A model generated the notes under the pieces. It did not search any database. It saw only the letters and a list, made by a program, of their open reading frames with translations, and was not told the origin of the DNA. Positions 42,110 to 51,316 of a stretch of 64,000 nt of DNA are shown piece after piece. The stretch spans positions 124,001 to 188,000 of the forward strand of contig JAUMBQ010000010.1 of assembly GCA_032119595.1 (NCBI GenBank), given 5' to 3'. The first letter of the stretch is position 1, and each line of letters begins with the position of its first letter. This DNA comes from JAGIBJ01 sp032119595. GTDB lineage: Bacteria; Actinomycetota; Thermoleophilia; Solirubrobacterales; Solirubrobacteraceae. Made by a program: the position numbers and the translations under genes.

Positions 42110-44272
42110 CTACTGCAGCCGCTGCAGCGGTGATCGTGGTGATGGGCGCTCGTCGGAGTCGTCGTGTCGGCGGTTCGTCCCACTGCGCTGTTTGTCTTCG
42201 CGCAGCCGCCAGTCACCGACGTGCAGCAACACGTCGGCGGTCGTGGCATCCGCGGGGCATGTAGCGATGCCGACACCCGTCGACACTGGATGCTCGGCGC
42301 CGCCAAGTCCGATGACCGCGGCGCGGATCGCGTTGGCGATCGGCACCGCTTGTTCTGGGCTCGTATCCGGAAGCAGGACGCAGAACTCGTCGCCGCCTTG
42401 GCGCACGACGGTGTCATCGACCCGTGCGATTCCGCGGAGCGCGAGCGCCACATCGCGGAGCAACTCGTCGCCCGCGGCGTGGCCGACCTCGTCGTTCAGC
42501 GCCTTGAAGCCGTTGAGATCGAGGGCGAGGATCGTGAGCGGGCGACGCGTCCTCCCGTGCCGCCGGATCTCGTGGTCGAGCTGCTCGGTGAGGAGCCGAC
42601 GGTTGCCGACGCCGGTGAGCGGGTCACGCCGTACGAGCCGCTCCAGTTCAGCGCCCTGGTACTCCGCGGCCTCGAGGTACACGCAGTCGCCGAACCCCAT
42701 CGCCCAGATCACGAGGACCATCAGCAGCAGGGAGAGCGCCACCGGGAGCTCGACCGTCCCCGAGCCGATGACCGCGAAGATCATGGCGCTCGCGACGACG
42801 TAGTGACCCACGATCGCGCGGCGATCGACCTGTCGGACGGCCGCCAGCGGCCCGACGAAGGCCAGCGCGCCGAGCATGGCCCCGACGAACTCCGGAAGCA
42901 CGAGCGCGAAGGCCGCAGAGCCGACGTACGGAATGGCGATCACCACGTGGTTGAGCCATGACCGGATAGGCGGGGGCTCCTTGAGGAGCGTGACGGCCGC
43001 TACGCCCAAGACCGCGACACAAAACGCGATCGGGCCAGGGCCGTCCTTGCCGTTGACAATGCACACGGCGACGGTGGCGAAACCGTAGAGCGCGACCATC
43101 AGCCCAGTGGCAAGCCAGACGAAGCGATTGACCGCGATCTCGCGCCTGGAAACTCGGGTGAACTGCCCGCCGACCCGTGGCGCCGGGGTACTGACCGAGC
43201 GCGCCGCGACGGCGAGCATCGGACGCGCTGGACTGGCGTCTGCGGCCGCCCGGCGCGACGATGGCTTGTCGAGCGCGAGCTTTCCATCGGCGGCGTCGAG
43301 GAGCGCGGTGGGGGTGTCGGCATCGCCCGGGAACATGGCGATGCCCATCCCGCCAGACACCGGCGTACCGACCTCCGTGCGAAGGGATGCGAGGGCGTCC
43401 CGGAGGCGATCGCGCATGTTCTCAGCCTGATCGAGCGCGGTGTCCGGCAGGACGACGCAGAACTCGTCTCCGCCTTGTCGCACGACCAGGTCGCTCGGCC
43501 CCACGGCATGCGCGAGCGCGGAGGCGACCTGCTGAAGCAGCACATCGCCGGCCTCGTGCCCCACCGTGTCGTTGAGGGCCTTGAAGCCATTGAGATCGAG
43601 CGCGATGACCGCTAGCGATCGGCTCCCGCGCGAGTGGCGGTCGAACTCGTAGGTGAGCCGCTCCGTCAAGAGGCGCCGATTCCCGACCCCGGTGAGGGGG
43701 TCACGGCGGACGAGCTGCTCGAGTTCATCGCCCTGCGACTCCGCAGCCTCGAGGATGAGGACCGAGCAGAGGCCGAGGACCCAAACCGCCGGGATCATCG
43801 ACAACACCCCGAGGGTCGCGGTCCCATCGAGATCGACGACGAGCAGCGGCAGCGCCAGGAGCGCACCGGCGATGGCGTAGTGGGCGACGAGTTGGCGGCG
43901 GTCCTGGAGGCGTCCGGCGGTGAACGTGCCAGCAAACATTGCTGCCGGGACCGGAACGACGCCGACCGGCGCGAACACGATCACCCCGAGCGCCGTCAAG
44001 ACCGAGACCGACACGATCACGACGTGGTTCTGCCAGGTGTCGATCGCGGGCGGCCGCACCACTAGGGCTGCAGCCGAGACGGCGGCGAGCAGCGCGGCGA
44101 ACAGCTCGAGCCGGACGAGCGGGAATCGGGTCCAGAGGATCGGGATCCCGGCCGTGCATACGGCGAGGATGCCGAACATCAGCCCGTACGTAAGCCACAC
44201 CTGGCGGTTGAGCGTCAGGTCGCGGCGGGAGATCCGGCCGTTGGGGTCGAGGGGAGAGGGAGGAGGCACCAT
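42110..44272 (-). CDS. Internally duplicated membrane diguanylate cyclase (two TM-GGDEF units)
   Basis: The 720-residue product consists of two similar units about 359 residues apart. Each has an R-(I/V)-SRR-(D/E)-(L/I)-x(2)-NR-x-VWL start, five or six membrane helices, and a GGDEF domain. The signatures are intact: GGDEF at 267-271 and at 626-630, each with an LDLNGFKALND block. The RxxD inhibitory site is absent from both. GGDEF domains act as dimers, so the fusion could form an intramolecular dimer (inference). A single-unit relative lies at 57550-58779. ATG 44272 was chosen because it starts ten residues before the repeat unit; ATG 44341 is possible. Only three bases separate its stop from the convergent SRAP gene. 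Confidence 0.85.
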   Translation of the reverse strand: MVPPPSPLDPNGRISRRDLTLNRQVWLTYGLMFGILAVCTAGIPILWTRFPLVRLELFAALLAAVSAAALVVRPPAIDTWQNHVVIVSVSVLTALGVIVFAPVGVVPVPAAMFAGTFTAGRLQDRRQLVAHYAIAGALLALPLLVVDLDGTATLGVLSMIPAVWVLGLCSVLILEAAESQGDELEQLVRRDPLTGVGNRRLLTERLTYEFDRHSRGSRSLAVIALDLNGFKALNDTVGHEAGDVLLQQVASALAHAVGPSDLVVRQGGDEFCVVLPDTALDQAENMRDRLRDALASLRTEVGTPVSGGMGIAMFPGDADTPTALLDAADGKLALDKPSSRRAAADASPARPMLAVAARSVSTPAPRVGGQFTRVSRREIAVNRFVWLATGLMVALYGFATVAVCIVNGKDGPGPIAFCVAVLGVAAVTLLKEPPPIRSWLNHVVIAIPYVGSAAFALVLPEFVGAMLGALAFVGPLAAVRQVDRRAIVGHYVVASAMIFAVIGSGTVELPVALSLLLMVLVIWAMGFGDCVYLEAAEYQGAELERLVRRDPLTGVGNRRLLTEQLDHEIRRHGRTRRPLTILALDLNGFKALNDEVGHAAGDELLRDVALALRGIARVDDTVVRQGGDEFCVLLPDTSPEQAVPIANAIRAAVIGLGGAEHPVSTGVGIATCPADATTADVLLHVGDWRLREDKQRSGTNRRHDDSDERPSPRSPLQRLQ

Positions 44273-44468
44273 GGGGGCGTTGCGCCGTCTTGGACGAGGC
44301 CGACAGCAAGCGCCAGCACGGTGGACTGTAAACCAGTCCATCGGCTCGGAATAGAGGCTTGAGCCCCTACGGACGAATGACCTACCAGTCGGTCGGGTGT
44401 CGTGGTGCGCCACGTTTCGGGCGGGCCTGCGACGCTACTTGCGTGACGTCCGGCGGTTGGTGCATGAG

Positions 44469-45872
44469 ATGACCTTGAAGGTGCTCGCTCTCACGATCCT
44501 CGTGGCGTTCGGCCTTGGGGCTGCCGGCACGTCCTCGCCGGCGCAGGCCGCCACGACGGCGCCGAAGCTCACGAAGGTGCGCTGCGTGCCGAGAACGCTC
44601 GCGTCATGCAACGCCGGAGTCCGTCTCGCCGTCGGCCAGAAGGTGCAGCTCAGCGGCCAGCGGCTGAAGGCCGGGCAGCGGGTCACGTTCCGGTGGTCGA
44701 AGGGTGCGCTCGCGACCAGGCTCGTGAAGGACCGCACTGGGTGGACGGTGCGCGTTCCCGCCGGCACCGCGGTAGGAAGGATCGCGGTCACGGTGGCCAA
44801 CGGTGCCGGCCGGCGATCGAACCGCCTTGTGATCACCGTGATCGCCGCCACTCCTGTGCCTCGGCCCAGCGTCGCCGTCGCGGTCGGCGGTGCCGCACGT
44901 GGCCTCCCAGCGGCGTTCGACGGCGACGGCATGTGGGTCTGGTACGTGAGCCAGAGCGACGGTGGTGACCTGGATGCAATCGCGGAGCGTGCCGCGGCGG
45001 CAGGCGTGAAGACCGTCTTCGTCAAGAGCGCCGATGGCGCCACGATCTGGAAGCAGTTCAGTCCCGAACTCGTGGCGGAACTCCACCAGCGCGGCCTTCG
45101 CGTCTGCTCGTGGCAGTTCGTCTATGGCGAGGATCCGGAGGGCGAGGCTGCGGCCGCGGCGCAGTCCGTGCGCGACGGCGCCGACTGCTTCGTCATTGAT
45201 GCCGAGACCCAGTACGAGGGCCGCTACGCCTCGGCCCAGCGGTACGTGGCAGCGCTGCGGGCAAAAATCGGCGCCGATTACCCGGTCGGCCTCACGTCGT
45301 TCCCGTACGTCGACTACCACCCGCGACTGCCGTACTCCGTGTTCCTCGGGCCGGGCGGTGCGCAGGTCAATCTGCCGCAGACGTATTGGGACGACATCGG
45401 CGTGTCGGTCGACGCCGTCAGTGCCAAGACGCTCGCGAACAATCGGATCTACGGCGCCCCGATCGCGCCGCTCGGGCAGACCTACGGCAGTCCAAGTGCC
45501 GCTGACCTGCGCCGCTTCCGCGCCGTCTGGGCCGGATATGGGGCCAAGGGCCTGTCGTGGTGGAGTTGGCAGGCCACGAGCGACGCCCAATGGGCCGTCC
45601 TCAGCGAGCCGGCACCGGCCCCGGTGGTCCTTCCCGACCCCGGATGGCCGCTGCTGGAGAAGGGCTCCACCGGCGACCAGGTCATCTGGCTCCAGCAGCA
45701 CCTGGCTTCGGCCGCCCCGACGCTCTCCATCGACGGCAAATTCACGGCCGCGACCGTGACCGCGCTTCAAACGTTCCAGGCGGCCCGCGGCCTCCCCGTC
45801 ACCGGCGAAACCGACGCCGCGACGTGGCAAGCGGTGTTGACGCTCCCCGTCACGCCCGCCGACTGGAGCTAA
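44469..45872 (+). CDS. Secreted glycosidase-like protein with peptidoglycan-binding domain
   Basis: The 467-residue product has a signal peptide (about 1-27, ending AQA). A beta-sandwich-like domain (30-130) follows, then a TIM-barrel-like region (150-375: GMWVWYVSQSDGGDLDAIAE, VKTVFVKSADG, CFVIDAETQYEG, VGLTSFPYVDYH). Residues 400-467 are a PG_binding_1 domain (GSTGDQVIWLQQHL, FQAARGLPVTGETD). The DAETQYEG acidic block would suit a catalytic site like that of GH25/DUF1906-type barrels. It probably binds and perhaps cuts cell-wall glycan. ATG 44469 gives a typical signal; an upstream GTG/TTG extension is less likely. A strong terminator follows. Confidence 0.75.
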   Translation: MTLKVLALTILVAFGLGAAGTSSPAQAATTAPKLTKVRCVPRTLASCNAGVRLAVGQKVQLSGQRLKAGQRVTFRWSKGALATRLVKDRTGWTVRVPAGTAVGRIAVTVANGAGRRSNRLVITVIAATPVPRPSVAVAVGGAARGLPAAFDGDGMWVWYVSQSDGGDLDAIAERAAAAGVKTVFVKSADGATIWKQFSPELVAELHQRGLRVCSWQFVYGEDPEGEAAAAAQSVRDGADCFVIDAETQYEGRYASAQRYVAALRAKIGADYPVGLTSFPYVDYHPRLPYSVFLGPGGAQVNLPQTYWDDIGVSVDAVSAKTLANNRIYGAPIAPLGQTYGSPSAADLRRFRAVWAGYGAKGLSWWSWQATSDAQWAVLSEPAPAPVVLPDPGWPLLEKGSTGDQVIWLQQHLASAAPTLSIDGKFTAATVTALQTFQAARGLPVTGETDAATWQAVLTLPVTPADWS

Positions 45873-45906
45873 GGCGATAGGTGCCCGCCGCTGCCCGGAA
45901 CGCAGT

Positions 45907-45939
45907 GTGGGAGTGGACCTCGCTGAGGTCCACTCCCAC
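45907..45939. terminator. Strong bidirectional terminator hairpin
   Basis: A perfect 15-bp inverted repeat (GTGGGAGTGGACCTC with GAGGTCCACTCCCAC) around a 3-base loop sits between two convergent genes. There is no U-tract, as is common in high-GC actinobacteria. Confidence 0.8.
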
Positions 45940-45986
45940 GAATGCAGGCTGGAGGTCGGCTCTAGATCACGGAGCCGACCGACTGT

Positions 45987-46613
45987 TTAGGAGCGGCGGT
46001 ACGGATCGATGTAGGCGTCGTCGACGACCCAGTTGCCGCCGAAGTCCTCAGGGTCGAGGACGATCTGGGCAGAGACAGACTGACCGGCCATCCAGAGCGG
46101 CAGCGTGGTTGCGAGCGGCAGCGGCTTGCTCAGCCCCCACGTGCTGAACATGCCGCCATCGATGGCGGTGATGGTCGTCTCGTTGACCTTCCCGGACGAC
46201 TCGGTCCAGCGAAGCTTGACGAGCATCGTGCCCCAAGTGCCCGTGGTGCGTCGGGCAAACAGGCGGAAGGTCGGATGCTCCACGCCAACGCAGAACTTCG
46301 GCGACACCGCCTTGCCTTTGGCCGAGACCGACAGGGAGCGGGCATCCGTCGACTTGCCGACCTTCCAAGGCTCGTTGCCGGAGACAACGCTCGCGCCGGT
46401 CAGCGTCCAGGCTGCCGAACCGCTCTCAAAGCTTCCACCCGGAGCGAGGGTGTAGTCGGCTTGATCGCCGAACTGGGCCAGCGCCTTGGTGGTTGGAGCC
46501 GTCGGGCAGGCAGCCTCGGCAGCGGACGCGCCCGCGAGGAAGGCGACGGAAGCGCCGACGAGCCCGGCGGCGGTACGTAGACGGCGGCGGGCGGGGAGAG
46601 TTGGGGCGTTCAT
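45987..46613 (-). CDS. Secreted protein of unknown function, beta-sandwich-like
   Basis: The 208-residue product has a Sec signal peptide (about 10-34, ending AEAA). The mature protein begins CPTAPTTKALAQFGD, and its layout SFESGSAAWTLTGASVVSGNEPWKVG, SVSAKGKAVSPKFCVG, and WVVDDAYIDPYRR at the end is like carbohydrate-binding/jelly-roll modules (NWVVDDAYIDP resembles a DUF642/CBM-type last strand). Two Cys could form a disulfide. ATG 46613 has GAGG at 7-base spacing. An AT-richer promoter region with the palindrome at 46662-46678 lies upstream. Confidence 0.72.
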   Translation of the reverse strand: MNAPTLPARRRLRTAAGLVGASVAFLAGASAAEAACPTAPTTKALAQFGDQADYTLAPGGSFESGSAAWTLTGASVVSGNEPWKVGKSTDARSLSVSAKGKAVSPKFCVGVEHPTFRLFARRTTGTWGTMLVKLRWTESSGKVNETTITAIDGGMFSTWGLSKPLPLATTLPLWMAGQSVSAQIVLDPEDFGGNWVVDDAYIDPYRRS

Positions 46614-46661
46614 GCGCGGCCTCGAAGGTCGACTGGAGGGGGGAAGCGGGGGCTCGGACAT

Positions 46662-46678
46662 CGTCGTTTAAAACGACG
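46662..46678. promoter_or_regulatory. Palindrome CGTCGTTT-A-AAACGACG
   Basis: A perfect 8-bp inverted repeat with a one-base centre, 49-65 bases upstream of the secreted-protein start. The surrounding 46660-46745 stretch is unusually AT-rich for the window, which fits a strong regulated promoter. Confidence 0.45.
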
Positions 46679-46822
46679 TCCTTGTCCCCCTTTCGACCAA
46701 TGGAACCACTTTCTAGTCTTTTACCGCCGAAAACTGGACAAACCACCGACGTTTGTGGCGAGGGACGCACGCCCGGCACGGAACGAGCGGCCGGCTCGGC
46801 CGTCCGTGGGAGGATGCCCGGC

Positions 46823-47713
46823 GTGGCAAATCCGAAGATCCTTCTCTTCTATGTGTTCACGCCGTTGGCGGACCCCGAAGCCATCCGGCTTTGGCAGCGC
46901 GACCTGTGCACGACCCTCGGGCTGCGTGGCCGCATCATCATTTCCAGCCACGGAATCAACGGGACAGTCGGCGGGGAACTCGCCGCCGTCAAACGGTACG
47001 TGCGCAGGACCCGCGAATATCGGCCCTTCGCGCGCGCCGACTTCAAATGGAGCCAGGGCTCCGGACTCACCGATGAGCCGGGCCCGTCCGGATGGCGAGC
47101 CTGCATCGACTTTCCCAAACTCTCGGTGAAGGTGCGCGATGAGATCGTGAGCTTCGGGGTTCCCGGCGAGCTTCAAGTAGACGAAACCGGGGTGGTCGGC
47201 GGTGGACCGGCGCTCTCGCCACAGCAGCTCCATGCGCTCGTTGAGGCGCGGGGCGATGACCTTGTGTTCTTCGATGGCCGCAATGCGCACGAAGCGGCCA
47301 TTGGCCGGTTCGACGGCGCGATCGTCCCGGACGTCAAGACGACCCACGACTTCGTCGCTCAGCTCGATGCAGGCCGGTTCGACGACCTCAAGGACAAACC
47401 CGTCGTGACCTATTGCACCGGGGGCGTCCGGTGTGAGGTGCTGACGAGCCTGATGCGCAACCGCGGGTTCGGCGAGGTGTACCAACTCGACGGCGGCATC
47501 GTGCGGTACGGCGAGACCTACGGGGACAGCGGGCTCTGGTCAGGGTCGCTCTATGTGTTCGACGGCCGCGAGAAGGTCGAGTTCACTCGCGACGCAGCCG
47601 TCATCGGCCACTGCACGGACTGCGGAACCCCGACGAGCCGCATGGAGACCATCGACGACCTCGATGAGCGCCTGCAGCTCGTGCTCTGTGCATCATGCGC
47701 GGCCGCGCGGTGA
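46823..47713 (+). CDS. trhO: tRNA uridine(34) hydroxylase TrhO (rhodanese-related, UPF0176)
   Basis: A 296-residue protein that oxidises U34 of tRNAs to 5-hydroxyuridine using O2. It has the N-terminal UPF0176 domain (LLFYVFTPLADPE, ISSHGINGTVGG, FKWS), a rhodanese domain with active-site Cys198 in YCTGGVRCE, and a C-terminal zinc-ribbon-like CTDC...CASC pair. GTG 46823 has GGGAGG 9 bases upstream, whereas ATG 46814 directly follows that element. Confidence 0.92.
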   Translation: MANPKILLFYVFTPLADPEAIRLWQRDLCTTLGLRGRIIISSHGINGTVGGELAAVKRYVRRTREYRPFARADFKWSQGSGLTDEPGPSGWRACIDFPKLSVKVRDEIVSFGVPGELQVDETGVVGGGPALSPQQLHALVEARGDDLVFFDGRNAHEAAIGRFDGAIVPDVKTTHDFVAQLDAGRFDDLKDKPVVTYCTGGVRCEVLTSLMRNRGFGEVYQLDGGIVRYGETYGDSGLWSGSLYVFDGREKVEFTRDAAVIGHCTDCGTPTSRMETIDDLDERLQLVLCASCAAAR

Positions 47714-47722
47714 GCTGAGGCT

Positions 47723-47743
47723 CCGGTGGCGTTAGACCACCGG
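47723..47743. terminator. Hairpin between convergent genes
   Basis: CCGGTGG and CCACCGG pair around a 7-base loop that includes the TAA stop of the leftward esterase gene. It fills most of the 18-base gap after trhO and could terminate both transcripts. Confidence 0.5.
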
Positions 47744-48664
47744 GATCGGAGGCGGCGGCGATATCCCCGCCGTCTTCAGCGACAACGCGTGGTAGAGGAA
47801 GTTCCGTGCCTGCGTGTCCATGTCTTGCGAGAACTGAGTCCACGGCACGTGCCCAGCGTTTTGAACGTCGTGCAGGACGCCGATGAGCCCCTTCGAGCGC
47901 ATGTAGTCGGCGTTGGACTTCGCCCAGGCGAACGGGACGACCGTGTCCGACGTGCCATGCCAGAACAGGATGGGCGGGTCTCCGGCAGAGAGCGGCGCGT
48001 TCGTGGGGATGCCTCCCGAGATCGACACGACGGCGCGCACGGCACCGGAGAAGCCGGGGTTCCCGCTCGCGCTGCCAGCGGTGGAGGTGGGGTTCGCCCC
48101 CATCAGAATCGACGTGACCGCGCCGGCCGAGGCACCACCGATCGCGATGCGGTCCGGGTCGATTCGGAGTTCGGCGGCGTGTGCGCGCACGTAGCGGACC
48201 GCCGCGCGCTCGTCCTCAGCGGCCTTGATGGCAGCGAGCACACAGGTCGGTGTGGCCGAACCGCCGCAGAGATCGCCAGCCATGAGCCGGTAGCTGATCG
48301 ACAACGCCACATAGCCGCGCTGCGCGAAGCGCTTGGTCAGCTCGGTCATCATCGCGTCTTTGCGGCTGCCCACGGCGAATCCCCCGCCATGCATCCAAAT
48401 CACGACGGGGCGCTTGGTGGCGGTGTCGCCGGCCGGCTGGGAGATGTCGGCGAACAGCTTCTGGGGTGTGCCGTCGGCGAGCGGCGCCTCGGCGTACTGG
48501 ACGTCGCTCGTCGTCGTGACCGACGTGAAGACCGCGTCGCGGTAGCGCAGGGGAGCGGTGCCCGTGGGGTCGGGCACGTCGCACGCGCCAATGGTGACGG
48601 CGGCGGCTGCGGCCGTTGCTGCGCCGAGCCAGCGCCTGGTGGTGCGTCGACTGCGATTCGTCAT
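47732..48664 (-). CDS. Secreted/lipoprotein alpha/beta hydrolase (esterase)
   Basis: The 310-residue product has a signal sequence with a lipobox-like TIGAC (Cys about 28), so it is probably anchored in the membrane. The hydrolase core has IWMHGGGFAVGSR (oxyanion), IGGASAGAVTS (nucleophile Ser), FWHGTSDTVVPF (acid) and NAGHVPW (His). It is an esterase-type enzyme of the BD-FAE/HSL kind. TATGGT ends 6 bases before the ATG, a leaderless start. It is divergent from another HSL-type esterase gene. Confidence 0.85.
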   Translation of the reverse strand: MTNRSRRTTRRWLGAATAAAAAVTIGACDVPDPTGTAPLRYRDAVFTSVTTTSDVQYAEAPLADGTPQKLFADISQPAGDTATKRPVVIWMHGGGFAVGSRKDAMMTELTKRFAQRGYVALSISYRLMAGDLCGGSATPTCVLAAIKAAEDERAAVRYVRAHAAELRIDPDRIAIGGASAGAVTSILMGANPTSTAGSASGNPGFSGAVRAVVSISGGIPTNAPLSAGDPPILFWHGTSDTVVPFAWAKSNADYMRSKGLIGVLHDVQNAGHVPWTQFSQDMDTQARNFLYHALSLKTAGISPPPPIPVV

Positions 48665-48670
48665 CTCGTG

Positions 48671-48676
48671 ACCATA
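48671..48676 (-). promoter_or_regulatory. -10 hexamer TATGGT, leaderless promoter for the lipoprotein esterase
   Basis: On the minus strand TATGGT ends 6 bases before the ATG at 48664. Confidence 0.5.
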
Positions 48677-48818
48677 TCCGCGCGCGAGCGCCGCGGGGAA
48701 CGAATCGACGGTGCGCGCGCTGTTCGTGTCGCGCTCCCTCCTGAGGTTCGGAACTTCTGAGAGCCATGGGCGGCCCGGAATGTGGCGAATCGCCCCTCAG
48801 TGACGTATACATCGAGGG

Positions 48819-49904
48819 ATGTCCCGGTCCCGGACCTCTATTGCGCGCGAGACGCACCGCGAGGGGCACGGCAGCTACCTGGAACGGGCGTTCGGACCTG
48901 CGAGTCGGACGAGCCGGTTGATCTTTCGGTTGTTGCGGATCTTCGGCTACCCGTTCGTGGTGGCGTGGCGGCCGACCCGCCGAGGGATCCGCTTCCTGCG
49001 GTGGTTCTACGGCACGGTCATTCAGGTGCCGCCGATGCGAGGGACGGTGGTCGAACGGCGGGAGGTCGGCGGGGTTCCCGTCGAGTGGATCACCACGGAG
49101 CGCTCGGCGGAAGCCGAGCCACTGCAGCGCATCGTGATGTACCTGCACGGCGGTGGGTACCTCTTCGGATCGCCGGCGACCCATCGCAATCTCGTCTCGC
49201 GGCTCTCCCACGCGACGGCGACGCCCGCGATGAGCGTCGATTACCGCATGCCACCGGAGACCTCGCTGCGAGGGAGCCAGGATGACATCTTCGCGGCGTA
49301 CCAAGGCTTGCTCGACGCGGGCTACTCGAGCGAGGGCATCGTTGTCGCAGGCGACTCCGCCGGGGGCGGGCACGCGGTCCAGCTCGTCCTGCGGGTGATC
49401 GAGTCCGGCCTCCCGACTCCGGCAGGACTCATCCTGCTGTCGCCGTGGACCGACCTCACCACGTCTGGCCCTTCGCTGCACGCCAATGGCCGATACGACT
49501 TCGTGATCGTGAAGGTCGTCCTCGACCGGATCGCGCGCGCACTCGCGCCGACGCACGAGGCGCGACTGGACTGGCGCGTGTCCGGTTGCTTCGCCCCGGT
49601 GGAGCTGCTGGCGCAGTTCCCGCCGACCCTGGTGCAGCTCGGTTCACGCGAGAGCCTGCTCGACGACGGGCTCTCGTTTGCCAGACGCCTGGGCGACGCG
49701 GGCGCACGGACGGAGGCGCAGATCTACGCCGGGCAGGGCCACGTCGTGGCGATGTGGTCCGGCACGCCCGACGGGCGGCGCGCAGTCAAGGAGATCTTCC
49801 GCTGGCTCAAGTTCGTGTTGCCCGATGAACGCGATCCGAGCGACCTGAGCGAGGCCGATCTTGCGGCGGTGGACGCTGCAGGCCAGCGCGAACCGCTCAC
49901 CTGA
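48819..49904 (+). CDS. Alpha/beta hydrolase fold-3 (HSL) esterase
   Basis: The 361-residue product has MYLHGGGYLFGSPATHR, VDYRMPPE, VAGDSAGGGHAVQ (nucleophile Ser), GSRESLLDDG (acid) and AGQGHVVAMW (His), the HSL pattern. About 80 extra N-terminal residues include a hydrophobic stretch (LIFRLLRIFGYPFVVAW) that may contact the membrane. It probably hydrolyses short acyl esters. The promoter region contains GTATAC ten bases upstream of the start. There is no signal peptide. Confidence 0.86.
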   Translation: MSRSRTSIARETHREGHGSYLERAFGPASRTSRLIFRLLRIFGYPFVVAWRPTRRGIRFLRWFYGTVIQVPPMRGTVVERREVGGVPVEWITTERSAEAEPLQRIVMYLHGGGYLFGSPATHRNLVSRLSHATATPAMSVDYRMPPETSLRGSQDDIFAAYQGLLDAGYSSEGIVVAGDSAGGGHAVQLVLRVIESGLPTPAGLILLSPWTDLTTSGPSLHANGRYDFVIVKVVLDRIARALAPTHEARLDWRVSGCFAPVELLAQFPPTLVQLGSRESLLDDGLSFARRLGDAGARTEAQIYAGQGHVVAMWSGTPDGRRAVKEIFRWLKFVLPDERDPSDLSEADLAAVDAAGQREPLT

Positions 49905-50118
49905 CGCCGCGGAACCGGGTGCTCCTGCGCCAACGATGGCTCCCAAGCGCCCGGGGCCTCTCAACGACGGCCCAGTAGCACCAGGCGCGGTCCGACCCGG
50001 ACAGACGGACCGCTCAGGGAAAATTGACGTTGTGTCACCCGGCACGGGTGTTACGTTCCGCACCACCTCGGTGCGGCCCCATGCCGGACCCCTTCCACCC
50101 GAAGCAAGACGGAGGACT
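49905..50118 (+). promoter_or_regulatory. Upstream region of the liv operon
   Basis: TTGTGT (50030-50035) and TACGTT (50052-50057) with 16-base spacing make a plausible -35/-10 pair. The spacer holds a perfect inverted repeat CACCCG-GCA-CGGGTG (50036-50050), well placed for a repressor. GGAGG at 50111-50115 is the ribosome-binding site. Confidence 0.45.
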
Positions 50119-51282
50119 ATGTTCCGCTCCACCACGTCCAGGCGCACGCTCGTTGCCCTGTTCGCCGCCACCGCAGGCCTTGGCCTGTCTGGTTGTGGCT
50201 CAGACGATAAGGACACCGCATCGACTGCGTCCGAGAGCTCTGGCTCGTGCAAGCCGGCGACGCTCGCGTTCTTCGGACCGAAGACCGGCGACGCCGCGAA
50301 CCTCGGCCTCAACATCGTCGGCGGCATCAAGGTCGCCGTTGACGAGTTCAACGCCGCGAACCCGGACTGCAAGGTCACCACGAAGGACTTCGACTCCCAG
50401 GGCGACCCGGAAAAGGCGACGCCGCTCGCAACGCAGGTCATCAACGACGAGTCGATCATCGGCGTCGTCGGGCCGACCTTCTCGGGTGAGTCCGATGCGA
50501 CCGGTGCCGCGTTCAGCGAAGCCGGCCTCGTGACGGTCTCCGCGTCGGCGACCAACCCGGACCTCACGAAGAACGGCTGGAAGACCTTCCACCGGATCCT
50601 CGGCAACGACGCGACCCAGGCCCCGGCCGCCGCGAAGTACATCAAGGACACCTTGAAGGCCACGAAGGTCTTCGTCGTCGATGACGCCTCCGAGTACGGC
50701 AAGGGCATCGCTGATGGCGTCAACGAGGCCCTCGGCAAGCCGCTCGTCGTCGGCACCGACACCGTGCAGGCGAAGCAGACGGACTTCGGTCCGACGGTCA
50801 CCAAGATCAAGGCCTCCGGTGCCGACGCCCTCTGGTACGGCGGCTACTACGCCGAGGCCGGTCTGCTGGCCAAGCAGCTTCGCGCTGGCGGCTGGAAGGG
50901 CTTCTTCGTCTCCGGCGATGGCTCCAACGACCCCGGCTTCGTCGAGGCCGCCGGCAAGTCCGCCGCTGAAGACGCCCGTCTGACCTGCCCGTGTGGCGCC
51001 GCGACGGAGGACTTCACCACGAAGTACGACGCCGCGAACCCCGGCAAGAAGCCGGGCACCTACTCGGCCGAGGGTTACGACGCCGCGAAGATCATGCTCG
51101 ACGGCATTGCCGAGGGCAAGGGCACGCGCGCCGACCTCCTCTCGTGGGTCAACGCATACGACAAGCCGGGTCTCACCAAGACCCTCAAGTTCGACGAGAG
51201 CGGTGAGGTCGCGGAGGTCGTGATCTACGCCTTCAAGGTCGACGCCGCCGGCGAGATCGTTCTCGATACCGAGATCAAGTAG
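50119..51282 (+). CDS. livK: Branched-chain amino acid ABC transporter, substrate-binding lipoprotein
   Basis: The 387-residue product has a lipoprotein signal (LGLSGCGSDD) and the periplasmic Leu/Ile/Val-binding fold: FFGPKTGDAANLGLNIVGGIKVAVDEFN, VGPTFSGESDATGAAFSEAGL, VVDDASEYGKG and ALWYGGYYAEAGLLAKQLR. It delivers substrate to the LivHMGF complex encoded downstream. A hairpin after the gene probably sets its higher expression. Specificity within amino acids or amides cannot be read from the sequence. Confidence 0.92.
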   Translation: MFRSTTSRRTLVALFAATAGLGLSGCGSDDKDTASTASESSGSCKPATLAFFGPKTGDAANLGLNIVGGIKVAVDEFNAANPDCKVTTKDFDSQGDPEKATPLATQVINDESIIGVVGPTFSGESDATGAAFSEAGLVTVSASATNPDLTKNGWKTFHRILGNDATQAPAAAKYIKDTLKATKVFVVDDASEYGKGIADGVNEALGKPLVVGTDTVQAKQTDFGPTVTKIKASGADALWYGGYYAEAGLLAKQLRAGGWKGFFVSGDGSNDPGFVEAAGKSAAEDARLTCPCGAATEDFTTKYDAANPGKKPGTYSAEGYDAAKIMLDGIAEGKGTRADLLSWVNAYDKPGLTKTLKFDESGEVAEVVIYAFKVDAAGEIVLDTEIK

Positions 51283-51316
51283 CGCGCTGGCCTGGGCTGA
51301 CCAGGCCAGCATCGGT

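Noticed and set aside
44325..44345. tRNA-Tyr-like anticodon region (GGACTGTAAACCAGTCC)
   Set aside because: The stem-loop register is wrong for a 7-base CTGTAAA loop, and no acceptor stem, D-arm or GTTCGA T-loop can be drawn around it. It lies in the 5' region of the double GGDEF gene.
30003..49904. Three HSL-type esterases as one pathway with the BVMO
   Set aside because: They are 20-40 kb from the BVMO, have separate promoters, and one is a lipoprotein. The idea is attractive but not supported by the sequence.
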